Of a DNA stretch of 64,000 nucleotides, positions 1-11,925 are shown piece after piece. How positions within the stretch are numbered: position 1 is the stretch's first letter; each line of letters opens with the position of its first letter. The stretch comes from Piezodorus guildinii. Lineage: Eukaryota > Arthropoda > Insecta > Hemiptera > Pentatomidae. The position numbers and the translations under genes are program-made. The stretch spans positions 163,976,366 to 164,040,365 of the forward strand of contig CM041295.1 of assembly GCA_023052935.1 (NCBI GenBank), written 5' to 3'. The notes below the pieces were generated by a model, which saw nothing but the letters and a program-made list of their open reading frames with translations, searched no databases and was not told the origin of the DNA.

Positions 1-59
1 TAGACACAAATCACCGACCTCTTTAATATTATCCCTGATCCCTTCAGGAAAGATTTTTT

Positions 60-780
60 GATGCCTTCATTACTGAAATTTTGATTTTCCCATCTAAAGA
101 AAAACTGTATTGCATATTTTACTTATAAACCTTCATGAGAGAATGCCCTAAATTACAGTGAAAACCGTATAAAAATCCGTCGCGTGGTTTAGGAGTTGGC
201 GGAAACATAGAAATATATATGTATACTAATAGGCCCGCCCCTGCTTCGTAAGGGTGCAATTTGAATGAGGTATCATTTATGCTTAACAAATCGCTTTGGG
301 AGTTTTAGTTGATCGCGATGAAAAGTACAATTGGGAAGGAAATGTGTTTATTTTATAACGTATATTCATTATTATATTTAATCATCAGCAGAAATGAAAA
401 ACATAAATTAAAATTAGTGCAGTTTATTAGTTCGTTACTTTAAAGTGAAGCATAGATAATATAAAATTTAATTTTCCCATATAGAGAAAGCTTGATTGCA
501 ATGTATATTTTCAAAAACTATAGAAAGAACAAAGGTTCCTATCCTATTAGGTTTATTATTATTTTATATAAACTATTCAAAATCAATTTTAAAGGCATAA
601 TTTAGTTTTTAGGGGGATCCCATTTATTTTACAGTGAAAGATCCGTTTTCATGAAATAGTATTCAATTTGAAATGATTAATAACAAGCTTAGTTTCTTGA
701 TTTATAACTACTTACCATTTATGTTAACAACTTAGTTACAATTAGATACGTAATATTTCTTTTTTAAATCTTGTTTACTG
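60..780 (-). repeat. Dispersed repeat family A, satellite-bearing copy, left part
   Basis: Non-coding dispersed repeat. Positions 340-770 align, in reverse complement, with 31640-31950: shared blocks include the stretch around CATTCATTATTATA, the GTGAAGCA...GATAAT block, and AAAGGTTCCTAT. Positions 245-330 match 32385-32470 in reverse complement (shared TTTGGGAGTTTTAGTT). A module at 85-200 (TTTTCCCATCTA..., then AACCGTAT and ATCCGT, then AGGAGTTGGCGG) recurs near 30120-30240 on the opposite strand. No coding capacity is visible. The strand is given so that the copies at 17.4, 30.1 and 31.4 kb count as plus. It is probably a non-autonomous transposon or its decayed remains; the class is unknown. 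Confidence 0.7.
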
Positions 781-798
781 TATATAAGAATATATAAA

Positions 799-806
799 TA
801 TCTAGG

Positions 807-882
<76 letters not shown>

Positions 883-915
883 CCTAGATAGGCTGTATAT
901 AAATATCTAGGCTAT
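799..915. repeat. (AT)n microsatellite inside a 12-bp palindromic flank
   Basis: About 70 bp of pure AT dinucleotide. It is bounded on the left by TATCTAGGCTAT (799-810) and on the right by its exact reverse complement ATAGCCTAGATA (879-890). The left sequence appears a third time at 904-915. The whole block can fold as one long hairpin. It sits between the internal part of family A and the satellite. Confidence 0.9.
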
Positions 916-937
916 TACGCCTGTCATTACATTACAA

Positions 938-3130
938 ATAACCTATCTTCATAAGTTTATGTGCTTATAAAAGTTACTATTAACTTGAACGATCCTGTAC
1001 ATCTAACTATTATAACATCCAGCTTTACCAATAACATAAGTTGATAAGTTTATGTGCTTATGAAAGTTGTTATAAAAGTTACTATTAACTTGAACGATAC
1101 TGTACATTTAACTATTACAACACCCCGCTTTACCAATAAAATAAGTTGATAAGTTTATGTGCTTATAGAAGTTGTTATAAAAGTTACTATTAACTTGAAC
1201 GATACTGTACATTCAACTATTTTAACATCCCGCTTTACCAATAACATGAGTTGATAAGTTTATGTGCTTATAAAAGTTGTTATAAAAGTTACTATTAACT
1301 TGAACGATACTGTACATTTAACTATTACAACATCCCGCTTTACCAATAAAATAAGTTGATAAGTTTATGTGCTTATAGAAGTTGTTATAAAAGTTACTAT
1401 TAACTTGAACGATACTGTACATTCAACTATTTTAACATCCCGCTTTACCAATAACATGAGTTGATAAGTTTATGTGCTTATAAAAGTTGTTATAAAAGTT
1501 ACTATTAACTTGAACGATACTGTACATTTAACTATTACAACACCCCGCTTTACCAATAAAATAAGTTGATAAGTTTATGTGCTTATAGAAGTTGTTATAA
1601 AAGTTACTATTAACTTGAACGATACTGTACATTCAACTATTTTAACATCCCGCTTTACCAATAACATGAGTTGATAAGTTTATGTGCTTATAAAAGTTGT
1701 TATAAAAGTTACTATTAACTTGAACGATACTGTACATTCAACTATTTTAACATCCCGCTTTACCAATAAAATAAGTTGATAAGTTTATGTGCTTATAAAA
1801 GTTGTTATAAAAGTTACTATTAACTTGAACGATCCTGTACATTCAACTATTTTAACATCCCGCTTTACCAATAACATGAGTTGATAAGTTTATGTGCTTA
1901 TAAAAGTTGTTATAAAAGTTACTATTAACTTGAACGATCCTGTACATTCAACTATTTTAACATCCCGCTTTACCAATAACATGAGTTGATAAGTTTATGT
2001 GCTTATAAAAGTTGTTATAAAAGTTACTATTAACTTGAACGATACTGTACATTCAACTATTTTAACATCCCGCTTTACCAATAAAATAAGTTGATAAGTT
2101 TATGTGCTTATAGAAGTTGTTATAAAAGTTACTATTAACTTGAACGATCCTGTACATTCAACTATTATAACATCCCCCTTTACCAATAACATAAGTTCAT
2201 AAGTTTATGTGCTTATAAAAGTTGTTATAAAAGTTACTATTAACTTGAACGATCCTGTACATTCAACTATTATAACATCCCCCTTTACCAATAACATAAG
2301 TTCATAAGTTTATGTGCTTATAAAAGTTGTTATAAAAGTTACTATTAACTTGAACGATCCTGTACATTCAACTATTTTAACATCCCGCTTTACCAATAAC
2401 ATGAGTTGATAAGTTTATGTGCTTATAAAAGTTGTTATAAAAGTTACTATTAACTTGAACGATACTGTACATTCAACTATTTTAACATCCCGCTTTACCA
2501 ATAAAATAAGTTGATAAGTTTATGTGCTTATAGAAGTTGTTATAAAAGTTACTATTAACTTGAACGATCCTGTACATTCAACTATTATAACATCCCCCTT
2601 TACCAATAACATAAGTTCATAAGTTTATGTGCTTATAAAAGTTGTTATAAAAGTTACTATTAACTTGAACGATCCTGTACATTCAACTATTATAACATCC
2701 CCCTTTACCAATAACATAAGTTCATAAGTTTATGTGCTTATAAAAGTTGTTATAAAAGTTACTATTAACTTGAACGATCCTGTACATTCAACTATTATTA
2801 CATCCCGCTTTACCAATAACATAAGTTTATGTGCTTATAAAAGTTGTTATAAAAGTTACTATTAACTTGAACGATCCTGTACATTCAACTATTATTACAT
2901 CCCGCTTTACCAATAACATAAGTTTATGTGCTTATAAAAGTTGTTATAAAAGTTACTATTAACTTGAACGATCCTGTACATTCAACTATTATTACATCCC
3001 GCTTTACCAATAACATATGTTTATGTGCTTATAAAAGTTGTTATAAAAGTTACTATTAACTTGAACGATCCTGTACATTCAACTATTATTACATCCCGCT
3101 TTACCAATAACATAAGTTTATGTGCTTATA
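938..3130. repeat. Satellite array, about 21 monomers of 105 bp (last ones 97 bp)
   Basis: The marker GATCCTGTAC/GATACTGTAC recurs at 991 and then every 105 bp to 2776, then every 97 bp at 2873, 2970 and 3067. The 97-bp units lack an 8-bp piece (TTGATAAG or equivalent) between CATAAG and TTTATGTG. Sites that vary between monomers define higher-order units: an alternating two-monomer (210 bp) pattern at about 1096-1725, and a four-monomer (420 bp) block at 1936-2355 repeated at 2356-2775. The monomer has no open frame of note. Its reverse complement matches single-copy segments at 17590-17695, 30345-30440 and 31510-31625, so it is an expanded piece of family A. Confidence 0.97.
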
Positions 3131-3224
3131 CAAATTTATATTAACTCCTACGATTTATTTTATTGCATATAATCTTTTATAGATTCTCGCTCTTTTTAAC
3201 ATAATAATAGGTCTATATTACTAC

Positions 3225-3415
3225 TTATATTTGAGGAATAACTTTTTGGTGACTTGGTTACAGAAAAATTAAATTTTCGATTCGAAAGAAGAACTTAATT
3301 TCAATGTATTTTATGGTACTTATAAATGTTCAGGAAAAAGTGCCCTCAATGATGGTGCAACCGTATCAAAATCCGTTATAAAAAGTCGAATTATCTAGTT
3401 GATGGTCCAATGTCA
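3225..3415 (-). repeat. Family A, right flank of the satellite
   Basis: GAGGAATAACTTTTTGGTGACTTGG at about 3233 is the reverse complement of 17470-17510 and 30245-30285. Further right comes an AATTTTC...TTCAATGTATTT module and an AACCGTATCAAAATCCGT block that also occurs near 30150 in reverse complement. This places the satellite inside one colinear family A copy rather than beside it. Confidence 0.7.
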
Positions 3416-4409
3416 TTCGTGTGATATAACGATGGTAAAAGACCAGTTAGAATCTGAATTGAACGGGAATGGATGGACTGAGCCAAGAAAGGAAAAAGTT
3501 GAAGATAGGGAATGGTTTGTGTGTCAAAGGGAGGGATGAGGAAGTAGAAAGTGGGCCCCTAGCTGGAGAAACGGGGCAGGACCTCGATCCCTACTTACTC
3601 CAACCCATCCTCGTCAAAGGAGCCACATCGCCTCTTACGTATCCATTCTTATCAGTTTAGTAAGTCGATTCCACAAAATATTCCATATATACCGATTAAT
3701 TAAATAGCATAACAAGTTAAAATCATTATTCAGACATGCCTCTGAACATTAATAAATGTAATATCTATTCATTTAACAACCTAAAAAATACTTTCCATAT
3801 TCTCTTGATCATAATGTTCTTACTAGTTTCAATCTAATCATGTTTATTTGGTCAATAATGTTTACATATTCTAAAAAAGGATTAGTTAAGGTGCTTTTAT
3901 GCATCAGTTTTAACCGAAAATCATTAACTTTAAGTGGTATTTTGCGTGCTCAAAATGGAAGAGAAAGAAAATTCATTTTCGTCATAAAATGATTTTTTAA
4001 TTCCGCTAAACAGAAGTTTAACAAAAGATGCTTAGATCAAATGTGACAAGATTAGAATCCAGGCGACATGAATTTGAAATAATATACTTGCGTAAACTTG
4101 TTAACTGCTTGTATTTATTATTGTAGAACAAATTAACTTCCTCGCAAGGGAAATGACTACCCAATCAAGCCCACTTTCTTCTATTGCTCTAACTACCACT
4201 AATTACCTTTATCATTCTCCTCTTAATAGCCTTCACCGAAAGGGAAATAAACTGTCATTTTATTGACTTCTTTAATATTAATTTGTCTATAATTGTAGCC
4301 AACGTTTCTGAAATATAGTCAAGATTTAATTTTATCTTTATGAAATGTTGAAATTGTATTATTATAATTATATTATTATATATTTATTGTATTGTTTATT
4401 AATTTAGTA
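3416..4409. other. No recognisable feature
   Basis: A short open frame at 3469-3660 has no recognisable motif and no start context. Nothing else was seen. Confidence 0.5.
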
Positions 4410-4605
4410 GAAATCAAGGCATCTCTTTTTCAGGTGCCTTGGAGAATTATTGGAAAGAGATGGAGATGAGACAGTAGTAACTAGTGGGATGGTAGTTTGG
4501 AATTAAAAGAGGTATATATATATCGGGCTAAGACAGTATCTAATGGGATATTTGGGCCTTTATGGATGGTTGTGAGCGTTTGTCAAGTACATTTTGTAGT
4601 AATCG
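4410..4605 (-). mobile_element. Decayed Jockey-like LINE 3' fragment (copy J1)
   Basis: On the minus strand this matches the 3' end of the Jockey-like fragments at 31946-32373 and 50905-51588. Shared blocks are the ones that encode the C-terminal stretch with CCTTAATATTCC, GCCCGAT and the CCTCCGAGGCGTCTGAAAA block, here seen as CTTTTTCAGGTGCCTTGGAG. The frame is lost. It is one of about eight fragments of this family in the window. Confidence 0.6.
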
Positions 4606-5429
4606 GTACCTGAGTACCTGATCTTAAATTAAAAATTACGAGGCCCTAGAACTTATAATATTGCCAGACACCCCTTGTTAAATTATTGGAGGTCACTGGT
4701 GCTTGCACTGGTAATATCGGTGAAATCATTTCCGGCAAGTGGGCACTTAAAAGACCTTGATCAAATTTGGATCGTTAAAACTTTATTATCGTACAGCACG
4801 AGAACTCAAATGTGACAGATGTTAGACACAACCATATAAAATGCTTTCCTTGGTGCGTTATTATTTCATTATTTAGTTTTCGTTAATAGCCTGTTGTCTT
4901 GCCGGAAATTTAAAATATCAATTCGTCTGGGATGTATAAGGAATTTATTTAAATTTTCAAAGACGTCGGGCCCAACGTTCAACGCCTCTAATGAAGAGGG
5001 TCATTGTCACTGTCCTATTTATATACTCGTTCAAATCTCAAATTTATTAAGACTCATGATATTTTCTACAATAAGGACGTCATTGAAATTCGCGCGTAAT
5101 TTCATGTCAAGTAACGACCGAAGAGTGTATGTATAGTTGAAAAGACTGAATCTTGTTTTGTGTGTAAGTAAAAATTGAATTCGACGCAACATAGAAGGTT
5201 GATTTATTTATACGTAGAAGAGACAATTTCGTCCTGGTTGTCAAGCGGTCGTTGCTATAATAATTGAAATATTATTCTCCGAAATTCGGCGCCTGTATTA
5301 AAATTCAGTTTAAGTGTCCTAAATTGGATGAAATTACACATAAATGGGGTTAGATGTTAAATGAAGTATTTTTTTAGTTTCATACAGGATAAGTTGATAA
5401 TGATGTTTATGAAATATGGATGAAATCTA
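4606..5429. other. No recognisable feature
   Basis: AT-rich. An 80-residue open frame at 4894-5136 resembles nothing I know. Confidence 0.5.
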
Positions 5430-5640
5430 CACGGGGAGGTAGGATTGCGTTAAAGACAATCGCTAGTGGGCGGTCCAAGGCGCTGGAGGGGATATTGAAC
5501 CTGGGCCGAATCGCACGGCGTAGCCCAGGTGAGGGGGGGGGGCACAAGTTCACTGCCTTCTAAATTGATGGTGGCTCCTCGCTCCAGAAGGCCTCTTGTG
5601 CACCACCATTCCGCAATCACCTCTTCATCAATGTACAATG
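5430..5640. other. GC-rich patch of unknown origin
   Basis: A 200-bp island of clearly higher GC than its surroundings, with a run of ten G at 5532-5541 and the inverted pair CCTGGGCC / AGCCCAGG around 5500-5530. It might be an old SINE or transposon piece, but I found no second copy in the window. Confidence 0.4.
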
Positions 5641-6814
5641 TATGCAGCTTCCAGAGTTTGCAACTTGAAACTTTATAGCTCTTCCTTATGTAAAGTTAAG
5701 CAAAGGACGCTTTAGTCATACAAAATACTAGACTGAGGTCTTCGATCTGAACAAACACTATTAATAGCATTAAAAATAAATAAAAATTCAAACCCAAAAG
5801 CACAACACTACAATTACCTACTCATCCGTATGACAAGAATGGAGCTATGTTCTTATTACGTTCCATCTATTTGTTGATCTGAATTGATTCAAAATTTATG
5901 TATAACAGAACATAGACTACTTAAAACATTGAATTCTTAATATTATTTTGAAAAGCGACTAGCAAACAATATGAGAGAGAGTCAAGCAGAAGAACAAATT
6001 TTTGCTACAATCGGTGAACATTCTAAAATAAACATGATTTCAGGAGCTGGAGTGCATTTCAACTAAATTCCTACACCATGGGTTAAGATTCAGAGCATTG
6101 CCTTGTAATGGAGGAACAACTGTTCTAAATTTTAATAAATTAATAACTGAACCTATTAAATAAGAAGTTTAAATCGTAATATATGATGAATTATAATCTT
6201 AAATTTATGAATTTACTTCTCAATACCTGAGCACCTAATGTTTGGTTATATTAGCCAATGATAAATAAGAAAAACCTGTAAGCGGTGTTGACAACGTATG
6301 TGCAACACACGATTGCGTAACTCTTCAAATCTCATAAATATATCAAGGCAACCGAATAACGATCCTGTTGTCAGTATTTGAAACAGATAAAATAATATTT
6401 CTCTTCTGTATTATTAAATTTATTTACTCCCCTCTCTTTAGGCATTTATTATGAATATTATTGCATCCAAGAATAAAAATTAAAGTAGTTAGATCTGATC
6501 TGATATTCCAAAATAGCATTTAACAGCGTTCTATGCTTATTGTTTTAATAATGAAAACGGATATAATTTCAGCATAAGGCGCAAAACGAACTCTGAGAAA
6601 GAGATGGTGAAAACCATGTTCAATATGTACACCAACATTCTTGATTTAAAATTACGTTGGTATCACAGAAGCTGTGCTTTATTATTTCTACAACTTCCAT
6701 TGACGCACATTTATTTAGATACATGGTCATCACATACGATTATTCACATAATTAACCATCAATCAAAAATCTTTGATCATGTAAATGATTGATATATCTT
6801 TTTATCAATTAACT

Positions 6815-6817
<3 letters not shown>
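5641..6817. other. No recognisable feature
   Basis: AT-rich unique-looking sequence with no supported gene, RNA or repeat. Confidence 0.5.

Positions 6818-6904
<87 letters not shown>
6818..6904. repeat. (AT)n microsatellite
   Basis: Nearly pure AT dinucleotide with one GT interruption close to the right end. Confidence 0.97.
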
Positions 6905-8714
6905 GAGAAGATCCTTCAGTTACATTTGAATTGCGAGTCGTTTACTTCATATTATCAATAGCCTTAGATTTCATTCATAAATGAGAAAATAGTAATAATG
7001 CAGGAAACTGTTTGTAAGCCGATTAAAATATATACCTAATTGTTTAATGATTAAATAAAACAAAGCCGCATTCTAAACATTGATTAAAAAAATCATTATA
7101 GAAAATTGAAGTTTATGAGGTACCATATATCCTTTGAATCAAAATAATATGTGACATTCCATCTCGCTTGATTGTATTTTTGCACTAGCAATTCTTATTC
7201 CTCAGAATCACAAATCCAATTTAGGAATTCCTCAAATGTAGTTTGGTTTAGCGAAGTAATGAAACAGACAATTCAATATCGTAGGATCCTGTGTCCTTTC
7301 TGTATTAATTGGACTTTATTAGTTTATATTGCTACCGCTGCTTTAATTGAGTTCTTATGATTCAAATTAAACCTGGTATGACACGAAAAGGCAAATAATT
7401 ACGCCGAACCTGACCAAGATCAAAGAAGCCTCTATAAAATGATTTTCCAACCACGCATGTGAACTATGATCCAATATTAACTTGGATGTAGAAGGGAGTA
7501 GATGAATCCAATTTATGAATGAAGTTTTAGTTGGAACTTGGATCGAAACCATAAGAGGAAATGGACTAATAATCCAAAACTCTCCTCATCTCTTCTTTGG
7601 CCTACCACTCATCAACTAGAAGTTCATCATCATTCCTACCTCATAAGAAAAAACTTATTTAGTAGTCTTTACAAAAAATAAAATAAAAAAATCCATGGTT
7701 TAGTTGAGCACATAAGAAATTAATGGTTTTATTAATTTCTGATTTATTGTGTTGAGTAGTAACCCACTCGCTGCTGACAATGTAAATTACATAACATTTT
7801 CTTGGGTTGTTTTTTGCATAACTTAAATTAATAAGGTATCCTTACACTACGCAGTGATAGAACTGGGTTAGATTATGATAGTGATAAACTGGCAAAGTAC
7901 AGACTGATCTGAATTTCAGAAACCCCACATGTCGATGTTTATAGACTGGGACATGTGGGGATTCTGAAATTCATGATTCAAATGATGCAGCGAAGGAAGT
8001 TAGTTGCAACTCTATTAGCCTTTCTCAACCTTTACGGATCACCACTTGTTTCTTACGTACCCTAAATTCTGTAATGAAACCTTAACCATAACCATGTCGC
8101 AGGATTTTATCCAAGTATAAAATAATAATAATTTCTAAAAGAGTTGCCTTTAATCCAGCGGTCATAGCCCTCGTGGCAAAACTGCACAGTAAGTATTCTT
8201 CCCTTCCTTTGCCCGAAACTCAAATGCTGGTCTCATCTAATTTCCAACACTATTCTCTAATAACCTATTCTTAACTAATCTATATTTATATAAATCATCT
8301 TCTAAATTCATTATTTAATCATAAAAAAGCAATAGCTATTAATATAAATGAGTTTAAAAAAAATCCAAGTCATTTTCTTTTAATAAATATTTCCTATTTT
8401 AAAAAGTGTTTTAAACTATATCAACTGAATATTCACACAAAAATATTTACAAAGGAAAACTGTTTTTCAGCTGGCGGGTACTGGTGCAACGATCATTACA
8501 TAGAAATATATATTCGGGTTTATATCTTACAAATTATTGGTTATAAATAAAAATCTAGATTATGAAGACGAGTGCCATTTTTCTGAATAATATTTCAACA
8601 GAAATCAATCAAATTCATATTTTACAATTTGTGACTCCGTTTACGGCTGATCCAACATATACTCGAAAAACGCTTTATGCTTGAGTTTTTAGAACCAAAC
8701 TTAATAACTTATTC
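6905..8714. other. No recognisable gene
   Basis: Short open frames at 7172-7360 and 7367-7552 carry no recognisable motif. The one structured item is the hairpin at 7912-7971, listed separately. Confidence 0.5.
7912..7971. repeat. Near-perfect hairpin, 22-bp arms with 16-nt loop
   Basis: Left arm 7912-7933 (AATTTCAGAAACCCCACATG...) pairs with right arm 7950-7971 with one mismatch in 22. The loop is 7934-7949. Weaker pairing continues outside the arms (GATC against GATT). A precursor-microRNA-like size is possible, but so is a miniature inverted-repeat remnant. Neither can be decided from sequence alone. Confidence 0.75.
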
Positions 8715-8905
8715 CAGGAACAAAATCATCCACTATGTCCTTAGTGTTCCTATTTTTGCTTCTACTTTGGTACCAGATAATTATTTAAGGCGTTGAAAAG
8801 AAGACGGCTTCGAAGCCATTAAAAATTAATTGGATAGTTAGAGAATGCTAATAATAAGTTCCTCCCCCCTCCTCAAGTCTGCCATTTCTTCTTATTTGTG
8901 TTTAC
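8715..8905 (+). mobile_element. Decayed Jockey-like LINE 3' fragment (copy J2)
   Basis: AAGGCGTTGAAAAGAAGACGG at about 8788 corresponds to CCTCCGAGGCGTCTGAAAAGAAGATGG of the copy at 50905-51588, and the preceding CATCCACTATGTCCTTAGTGTTCCTAT is a diverged form of that copy's upstream block. It is very diverged, with no reading frame. Confidence 0.45.
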
Positions 8906-9031
8906 CTGTATTTTCTTGATAAATGTGTGTGAATTTCAATTTAAACAATTAATAAAATAAGTGGACCTTAATATTAAGTTATTTTGCAATGGAGTGGACA
9001 TAATTAATTTTCTATTCCTTATTATCACCTT

Positions 9032-9035
<4 letters not shown>

Positions 9036-9106
<71 letters not shown>
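9036..9106. repeat. (TA)n microsatellite
   Basis: Pure TA dinucleotide run of about 65 bp. The long I/Y-rich open frame across it on the minus strand is an artefact. Confidence 0.97.
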
Positions 9107-9654
9107 TCTGAATAGTATGATATGATGGAATCCTATCCACTTAAGCAAGTAATATTTAAATTAAGAACAAAACATGTTGAATTGTGTTGTAAAACATGTA
9201 CATTTTTTTTCCTGTTACTTTTCCTACTGTATCAAAAAAAAAAAAAAGTTTTATCCTGATGATTTAAGGTGATTTTAATGATGATTTAAACTCTGTTATC
9301 GTGAGAAATGGACAAGCGGATATAAAATATATGTGTATTGAGTGTACATGGGAAATATTGTATATAAATAAACATTCTTATAAAACTATTTAAATTCTCC
9401 TCTTCATAAATCTAATAACAGTTAAAAGTATAATAAAAAATCTTGCGATACATATCACATAATTTTAAATATACTTAAATAATTAAGTATTTAATTATTA
9501 TTATTTTTAGTAATAAAAAAATGACAAATAAGCACGGGCTTAGTAGTAGACAGTCAATAGGTTGACAAATATATTTAGCAGGTGAGAATTCTCAGTTTTC
9601 CTTTAGACGATTCGAAAAAAAAAAAATAAATAAAATAAATAATCATGAAATGAA
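9107..9654. other. No recognisable feature
   Basis: AT-rich, with short poly(A) and poly(T) runs near 9206-9247 and 9615. Nothing else was seen. Confidence 0.5.
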
Positions 9655-9915
9655 CATCAAGTTAAATTCAAGTTAAATTTCATTATTTTATTTGGCATCC
9701 GACTTATACTTCACTTATTGACCTTCCATACGTTTTTTAACTTTCATTTCTCTATTTACTTATGTTGATATATTAACTATTTCTTTTTCTGTTCTCACGT
9801 TATCAGCTTTCTCAACTATTAATTATTTTCTGTTATTATCAAACACCTACACTGACAGTATCTTTTTTTTTAGCCCTGATGAAGACCCGCAACGTGGGGC
9901 AAAAATATAAACAGT
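9655..9915 (+). mobile_element. Penelope-like terminal repeat arm with hammerhead-like end
   Basis: Positions 9655-9870 align with 16325-16565 (for example TATGTTGATATATTAA... and CCTACACTGA), which is the right arm of the inverted repeat at 16088-16620. Both end in an AGCC-CTGA motif. I infer the Penelope-like class from published reports that such elements carry hammerhead motifs in their terminal repeats. No reverse transcriptase or GIY-YIG coding was seen here. Confidence 0.5.
9872..9900 (+). ncRNA. Degenerate hammerhead-ribozyme-like motif (a)
   Basis: AGCC (9872-9875) is followed by the intact core CTGATGA (9876-9882), then a hairpin-forming GACCC...GGGG segment. The expected GAAAC is replaced by AAAAAT and the closing GGCT is absent, so the 3' half is dead. 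Confidence 0.5.
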
Positions 9916-11027
9916 TTTTTCACTATTTTCTATTCTTTTTTACCCAACCATAGTATCTTTGTAAAAAAAAAAAAAAATGATTAGTTTTCCTTAATTAATC
10001 CTGTAAATTGTTAAAGATGAAAATGGTGCTTGAGAAGCCGAAAGCAACTAAGAGCTAATTTAAAAATGGACTTTCTTAGTGTGTTGAAACTTTCTTGAAT
10101 TATTTTAAAAATAAAACGTAATTCGCAAGGACTACTGCAATTCGATGGGATTGCAAAGGAATCCTTATAATTTCAATATCAGACGGAACTGTACTAAATA
10201 TGGATACCACAATAATTCTCAAAAGGGATGTTGTTGCGGAGTTTAGGGGTTGGACGACTTTGGAAGGGAGATCAGTGGATATTCTGGGAAGAGGAGATAG
10301 AGCCTTCAGTTCACTGTCCCTGCCCACGCTCATCTCTATGCTTAGTTGGAATAATACTTCTAAATTTACAAATCTCCCACAAGGAAATGTGTGAGGAACT
10401 CTTCGCTTATTTTCGCCTTATTCGTATATTGAAAAAAAAAATTAACTGGGAGACCATGTCATAGGTAACCAGTAGACGAACTCTAGTCTCGCCTAAGTGA
10501 GAGACCTGAAAATAATATACAATTAAAGGTAGATGGGGCAATAAGTATCTATTTCGGTAAGAAGCTTGTTGGCCAACAGAGCCGGGATGCGCTGTCACTT
10601 GGCACAACTGATCGAGCAGAAGGGCATGTGTGTTCCCTTCGCCACTATTGCAATGCGGCGTATTAGATGCCAACTAAATATAGCTAGCGTTTAATATCTC
10701 CCAGTTTCATCTCCCTCCCTTTCCAGTGTTTTGCATCTCATTCCTCAATATTTTCCCTAAAACATGTGCTCTTTATTAACGTTTCAAATCAGCTGACACG
10801 TCAATACCGATGGAACGAAAAGCATAGGGATATATACAGTTATTGTCTGCAATAAATTGACTTTAATTAATTATTTGTATAAATATTGATTTATTAATTT
10901 ATTTTTAAATCCACGAGACCCTCTGCGATAGAGTTCTCTGTAAGAGGACAATGCTTTGGACTCGCGGAAAGATCCTCCCCCCAGAGTCACTTAAACGAAA
11001 TAACTACAGCTATTATGACGATAATTA
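9916..11027. other. No recognisable feature
   Basis: Overlapping open frames at 10100-10464 and 10407-10673 show no known motif. A mildly GC-rich patch at 10560-10670 is unexplained. Confidence 0.45.
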
Positions 11028-11925
11028 TTACTTTCATTCACCTATAAATGAAATTTATAGTATGGGAAAGTATTGTGGTGATCATGATAATTTTCGGATT
11101 CCAGTTTTCAACGGAAATATGCTTTTTAGGGTACCCTGAGTCGAAATAAAGAAATCGCGCGAAAAGTTCTCTGTGTGTGGTATGTTTGGCACGAAAAAAA
11201 AAACGTCGTACATATGTAAACTGAAATTTCAAATTTAATACAATTGTAAGTTCAAGATGCAACTTTTCCATCAAAATCGGCGAAACAAAAGAGCCAATTA
11301 ATACCATTCATTTAGTACATATTTACGATTTTCTCAAAAACGATTTTGATTCAACTCGCTACATCGATGTAGAAATTAATAGGCTTTAATATCACATAGG
11401 TTTCATTATGATTGAAATAGCCTGACAGAGCTTTAATGAAGATATTTTAAATTTTCTTTCAATAAAGTATCTTTAATTTCATAGATTCGAAAAAGTTTAC
11501 CATATCATCATGTTAGCATTGATAAAAAACAGGTAAATATATAAGTTGAACTGATTCAATATCCAATTAAAAAAAAAAAGAGCAAACAAATATTTTATAC
11601 GTAAGTTTCGTGCTTTTGAACATAAGAACATTAATATAAATGTATAACAAACCATTGGAAAGGTAAAGATTTTTGAAATAAATTTAACTTATACAGAAAA
11701 TAGTAAAACTGATATAAAATGATGAAAAGCCGATAAAATTAGCTAATAGTTGTAGAAAATAATATAAAAGATCATTTAATAAAATACACGTTTCTATCGA
11801 AAATCAATTTAATTCATTCTTTGACCTTTGTTCATCTCGAAAAAAATCATCTAATTCATAATTCATTCTGTATTTACATTTAAAAATTCTTCAATTGATT
11901 TTAACAAGAGAGGCAGGTGGAAGTA
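11028..11925 (+). repeat. Dispersed repeat family B (copy B1)
   Basis: Homologous over its length to 59463-60295 and 60737-61560. Shared landmarks in order: TTTCATTCACC...GGGAAAGTATTG, CCAGTTTTCAACGGAAATAT, CCCTGAGTC, CTGAAATTTCA, CTCAAAAACG with GATTTTGATT, ATTGAAATAG...CTGACAG, and CCATTGGAAAGGTAAAGATTT. It is non-coding. The right end GGCAGGTGGAAGTACTG is a decayed form of GGTAAGTGAAAGTCGTG of copy B4. Confidence 0.75.

Noticed and set aside
938..3130. CRISPR-like array
   Set aside because: Repeats are contiguous monomers without unique spacers, and the context is eukaryotic; it is a satellite.
8936..9148. Minus-strand open frame rich in Ile/Tyr
   Set aside because: It is only the translation of a (TA)n microsatellite; the same holds for frames near 29880-30126 and 33174-33544.
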